From: Nitrospinota bacterium
Lineage (GTDB): Bacteria > Nitrospinota_A > UBA7883 > JACRLM01
Direction: 5' to 3'
NCBI GenBank assembly: GCA_015231995.1
Contig: JADGAO010000069.1
Location: forward strand, 3,475 to 12,574
DNA length: 9,100 nt
Shown: positions 7,277 through 9,100 of the stretch, in pieces
How the letters are laid out: the number at the start of each line of letters is the position of its first letter
Numbering within the stretch: position 1 is the stretch's first letter
Translations under genes and position numbers: made by a program
Notes under the pieces: generated by a model
Databases searched by the model: none
Seen by the model: only the letters and a program-made list of their open reading frames with translations
Told to the model about the DNA's origin: nothing

Positions 7277-7320
7277 TTAACCATACCTTAACGCTCACGC
7301 TTGCGTCTTTGATGTAAGCT
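7277..7320 (+). promoter_or_regulatory. Pho-box-like promoter upstream of the histidine kinase
   Basis: TTAAC at 7277-7281 and TTAAC at 7288-7292 form an 11-bp-period direct repeat. A -10-like TAAGCT at 7315-7320, directly preceded by TG, starts 38 bp after the first repeat. Repeat period and distance are identical to those at 236-279 before pstS, and CTTAACGCT occurs in both. The hexamer is weaker than that of pstS. Binding by a PhoB-type regulator is inferred from the match with the pst promoter. Confidence 0.5.
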
Positions 7321-7347
7321 GGCTTCATTCATTAATGAGGTGAATAC

Positions 7348-8124
7348 ATGAGCGACGTTCAGGAAGCCAACGTCTGTTGCAGGGAGATGGTGGAGAAGAC
7401 AGACAGGGCGATCTCGTCCATTTCGCACGATCTCAAATCCCCGATGGTGGCCATCGCCGCCCTCACGAAAATACTGATGGAAGAGATCAATGAAACCGCC
7501 CCGGAGCCGGAACGGATAAAAAGGTGGATGGATTTCCTAAGCAGGATAAGCGGAGCGGCCATGTCCTCGCTGTCGCTGGTGGAAGACATCCTGACGATGG
7601 CCAAAATCGAGGCGGGCAAAGAGCCTGTCGAGCCTGAATGGACGGCGCAACCCGGAGCGGAGCTTAAGGACATTCTGGCCACATTCGGCATGGAAGCCGA
7701 GGCCAAACGGATCAGCCTTGGCGTCGAGGTGGGTGAATTGCCCCCCGTGCGATGGGACATGCGGCGTATCAGGTATCACTGCATAAACAACGTGCTGTCA
7801 AACGCGCTCAAATTCACCCCATCAGGCGGAGCCGTAACCCTTCGCGCTTTTCGAAATGGAGACAGGGTAAGGATAATCGTCGAGGATAACGGCCCGGGGA
7901 TTCCACCGGCGGAGCGTGAAAGGATATTTTTGCGGTTCGAGCAGTCGTCTCTTTCCTCTGCCCGCGTGTTTAGCGGGGCCGGACTAGGGCTCGCCAACGC
8001 ATGGCTGTTCGTTAAAAGACATGGCGGCGACATATTCGCGGAAGAGGCCAATCCGCACGGGGCGCGATTTGTGATGGAACTGCCGATAGACGCGCTTAAT
8101 CCTGATTCAGCGGTTGAATGCTGA
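7348..8124 (+). CDS. Soluble sensor-less histidine kinase
   Basis: This is a two-component histidine kinase of 258 aa that would autophosphorylate on histidine and pass phosphate to a response regulator. All core boxes are present: H box SISHDLKSPM with H27; N box HCINNVLSNALKF (144-156); G1 VEDNGPGIPP with D180, G182 and G184; F box ERIFLRFEQ; and G2 GAGLGLAN (210-217). There is no membrane helix, PAS, GAF or HAMP region; only about 20 residues precede the H box, including a C10-C11 pair. It must sense through a partner or through the dimerisation helices. GAGGTGA at 7335-7341 supports the ATG at 7348. No response regulator gene is adjacent. A Pho-box-like promoter suggests expression with the phosphate regulon. 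It is not a typical PhoR, which carries a membrane anchor and PAS domain. Confidence 0.9.
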   Translation: MSDVQEANVCCREMVEKTDRAISSISHDLKSPMVAIAALTKILMEEINETAPEPERIKRWMDFLSRISGAAMSSLSLVEDILTMAKIEAGKEPVEPEWTAQPGAELKDILATFGMEAEAKRISLGVEVGELPPVRWDMRRIRYHCINNVLSNALKFTPSGGAVTLRAFRNGDRVRIIVEDNGPGIPPAERERIFLRFEQSSLSSARVFSGAGLGLANAWLFVKRHGGDIFAEEANPHGARFVMELPIDALNPDSAVEC

Positions 8125-8168
8125 CGGCCATGTTGTCGGGTTGTTTTTAACGCGAGACTCTTTACTGG

Positions 8169-8417
8169 CGTCCTGAGGGAGGCCGATGTGTCTGAGGGAT
8201 AGCCTTTTTTGTCATCCTGAGGGAGGCCTTGCTACCTAAGGATCAAAGTATAAAGAACATTCTCTTTGATAGATTCTTCACTTCGTTCAGAATGACAATA
8301 TTCTTGTCATCCTGAGGGAGGCCCCTGCGACCGAAGGATCAAAGTAGAATTGAATATTCTATTGATAGATTCTTCGCGGAGTTTACCCTGAACCCTGTGA
8401 AGAGCTCAGAACGACAT
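8169..8417. repeat. Two MITE-like repeat copies plus fragments
   Basis: TCCTGAGGGAGGCC occurs identically at 8171-8184, 8215-8228 and 8310-8323, with a degenerate fragment near 8189-8203. The 8209-8298 copy is complete: TTGTCATCCTGA at its left end and TCAGAATGACAA at its right are inverted repeats matching at 11 of 12 positions. The 8304-8417 copy shares AAGGATCAAAGTA and GATAGATTCTTC with it but has extra bases in its right arm before TCAGAACGACAT. There is no transposase frame. This is a non-autonomous palindromic repeat of a common environmental family. It fills nearly all of the 305-bp gap between the convergent kinase and methyltransferase genes, where it could help end transcription. 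8125-8168 shows nothing clear. Confidence 0.8.
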
Positions 8418-8429
8418 TAGAAACCACCC

Positions 8430-9086
8430 TCACGCTACTCTTCGTAAAACCGTCATCCGGTAAGCGGGCTGGATATCGTCGTGAACAACGGAATATCGCG
8501 GATCGCCAATAAACATCTCGTGTATTGTTCTCGCGCCGAACTTTTTCAGCTCCACCCCCTGCTCGTCGTCGGCCAGGGCGCGGGCGTGGATGAGAGCCAC
8601 ACACCCACCCTTTTTCACGCAGGCGGTCATACGCTCATGGACATCGGGCAATTGGTGTTTCTCGAAATAATATAAAACTTCCGACGCCACAACCAGATCG
8701 TGCCGGCCGGGAGCTTCGTCGGAGAGCAGATCAAGCCTCTGCGCCTCCACGTTGGAAAAAAGGGAGGCCGCCTGACGAGTCCTTCTCACCGCCATGTCGG
8801 ATATGTCCGTCGCCAGTACCCTGTCCGCAATGGACGCAAGGCGCACCGTCATGTTGCCTTCGCCGCATCCTATTTCCAGTATGGAGCCAAACCGTTTTTC
8901 AAAACCTAGCGAGGCCATGACACGCTCCATCTTGTCGCGTTCGTAGTTGGACACGGAGACGTGGTACGGGTCCGGGTTCCTGTAACGCCAGTTGAAATAC
9001 ATGCGGACGAAAAAACGGTTCTGAGTGAGGGCGCGTTTTATGAAAGGCAGGTTGGCCAGTTTGTGCGCCATCTTCACGAGATACAT
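8430..9086 (-). CDS. NodS-like class I SAM-dependent methyltransferase
   Basis: This is a predicted cytoplasmic methyltransferase of 218 aa; the substrate is unknown. The Rossmann-fold SAM site is clear: motif I ILEIGCGEGN (69-78), the acidic residue ending strand 2 (D94 in ATDIS) and DLVVASEVLYYF (130-141) as the motif IV region. The stretch RNPDPYHVSVSNYERDKMERV upstream of motif I resembles the DPW-YE-K pattern of NodS-type N-methyltransferases, but conservation of substrate residues cannot be judged by eye. The N-terminal 30 residues are basic and hydrophobic. The ATG at 9086 has GGAG at 9095-9098 (8-nt spacing), better than that for the in-frame ATG at 9071. The gene converges on the kinase gene and has no evident tie to phosphate uptake; its promoter lies beyond the window. 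Confidence 0.85.
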   Translation of the reverse strand: MYLVKMAHKLANLPFIKRALTQNRFFVRMYFNWRYRNPDPYHVSVSNYERDKMERVMASLGFEKRFGSILEIGCGEGNMTVRLASIADRVLATDISDMAVRRTRQAASLFSNVEAQRLDLLSDEAPGRHDLVVASEVLYYFEKHQLPDVHERMTACVKKGGCVALIHARALADDEQGVELKKFGARTIHEMFIGDPRYSVVHDDIQPAYRMTVLRRVA

Positions 9087-9100
9087 CCGGTAAACTCCAA

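Noticed and set aside
8125..8150. T-rich stretch after the kinase stop as an intrinsic terminator
   Set aside because: A run of five T is present, but I could not find a convincing stem directly before it.
1..9100. CRISPR array, tRNA, rRNA, toxin-antitoxin or phage genes
   Set aside because: I saw no regularly spaced direct repeats with unique spacers, no RNA-gene signatures and no such protein families on either strand.

Overview
The window is dominated by a complete high-affinity phosphate uptake operon, pstS-pstC-pstA-pstB-phoU (376-6947, all on + strand). It is followed by a separately promoted soluble histidine kinase gene (7348-8124, +) and, convergently, a NodS-like SAM-dependent methyltransferase gene (8430-9086, -). 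DNA is GC-rich by eye with frequent ATA isoleucine codons. PstS has a signal peptide without a lipobox, which fits a Gram-negative bacterium. The enlarged PstC (773 aa) and PstA (538 aa) resemble the long permease type that I recall from Pseudomonas and relatives. The intergenic repeats are of a kind common in environmental Proteobacteria, Nitrospinota/Nitrospirota and neighbouring phyla. I cannot fix the phylum from the sequence alone.

Layout: 1-153 is an array of seven back-to-back perfect hairpins that forms repeat units and runs off the left edge. 154-235 holds nothing I recognise. 236-279 is a Pho-box-like promoter for pstS. The five operon genes then follow tightly: pstC/pstA and pstA/pstB overlap by 4 bp, pstB-phoU are 32 bp apart, and pstS-pstC are 41 bp apart. 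The 6948-7347 gap holds an inverted pair of a widespread GGGAGAGGG-type hairpin repeat and then a second Pho-box-like promoter in front of the kinase. The 8125-8429 gap between the convergent genes is filled with copies of a MITE-like repeat with TTGTCATYCTGA ends.

How it works together: PstS captures phosphate in the periplasm, PstC/PstA form the channel, PstB supplies ATP hydrolysis, and PhoU links transporter state to Pho signalling. PstC carries a large periplasmic domain in which I count seven evenly spaced blade-like motifs (a likely beta-propeller). PstA carries a periplasmic beta-rich plus coiled-coil domain. No phoB/phoR pair is present, but the downstream kinase shares a promoter geometry with pstS: TTAAC/YTAAC repeats 11 bp apart, with a -10-like hexamer exactly 38 bp from the first repeat in both. 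It is therefore a candidate member of the phosphate regulon.

I do not see a wholly new system. The most interesting points are the matched promoters, the orphan kinase, the propeller-bearing PstC, and clusters of perfect palindromes inside the non-conserved 5' coding ends of pstC and pstB.
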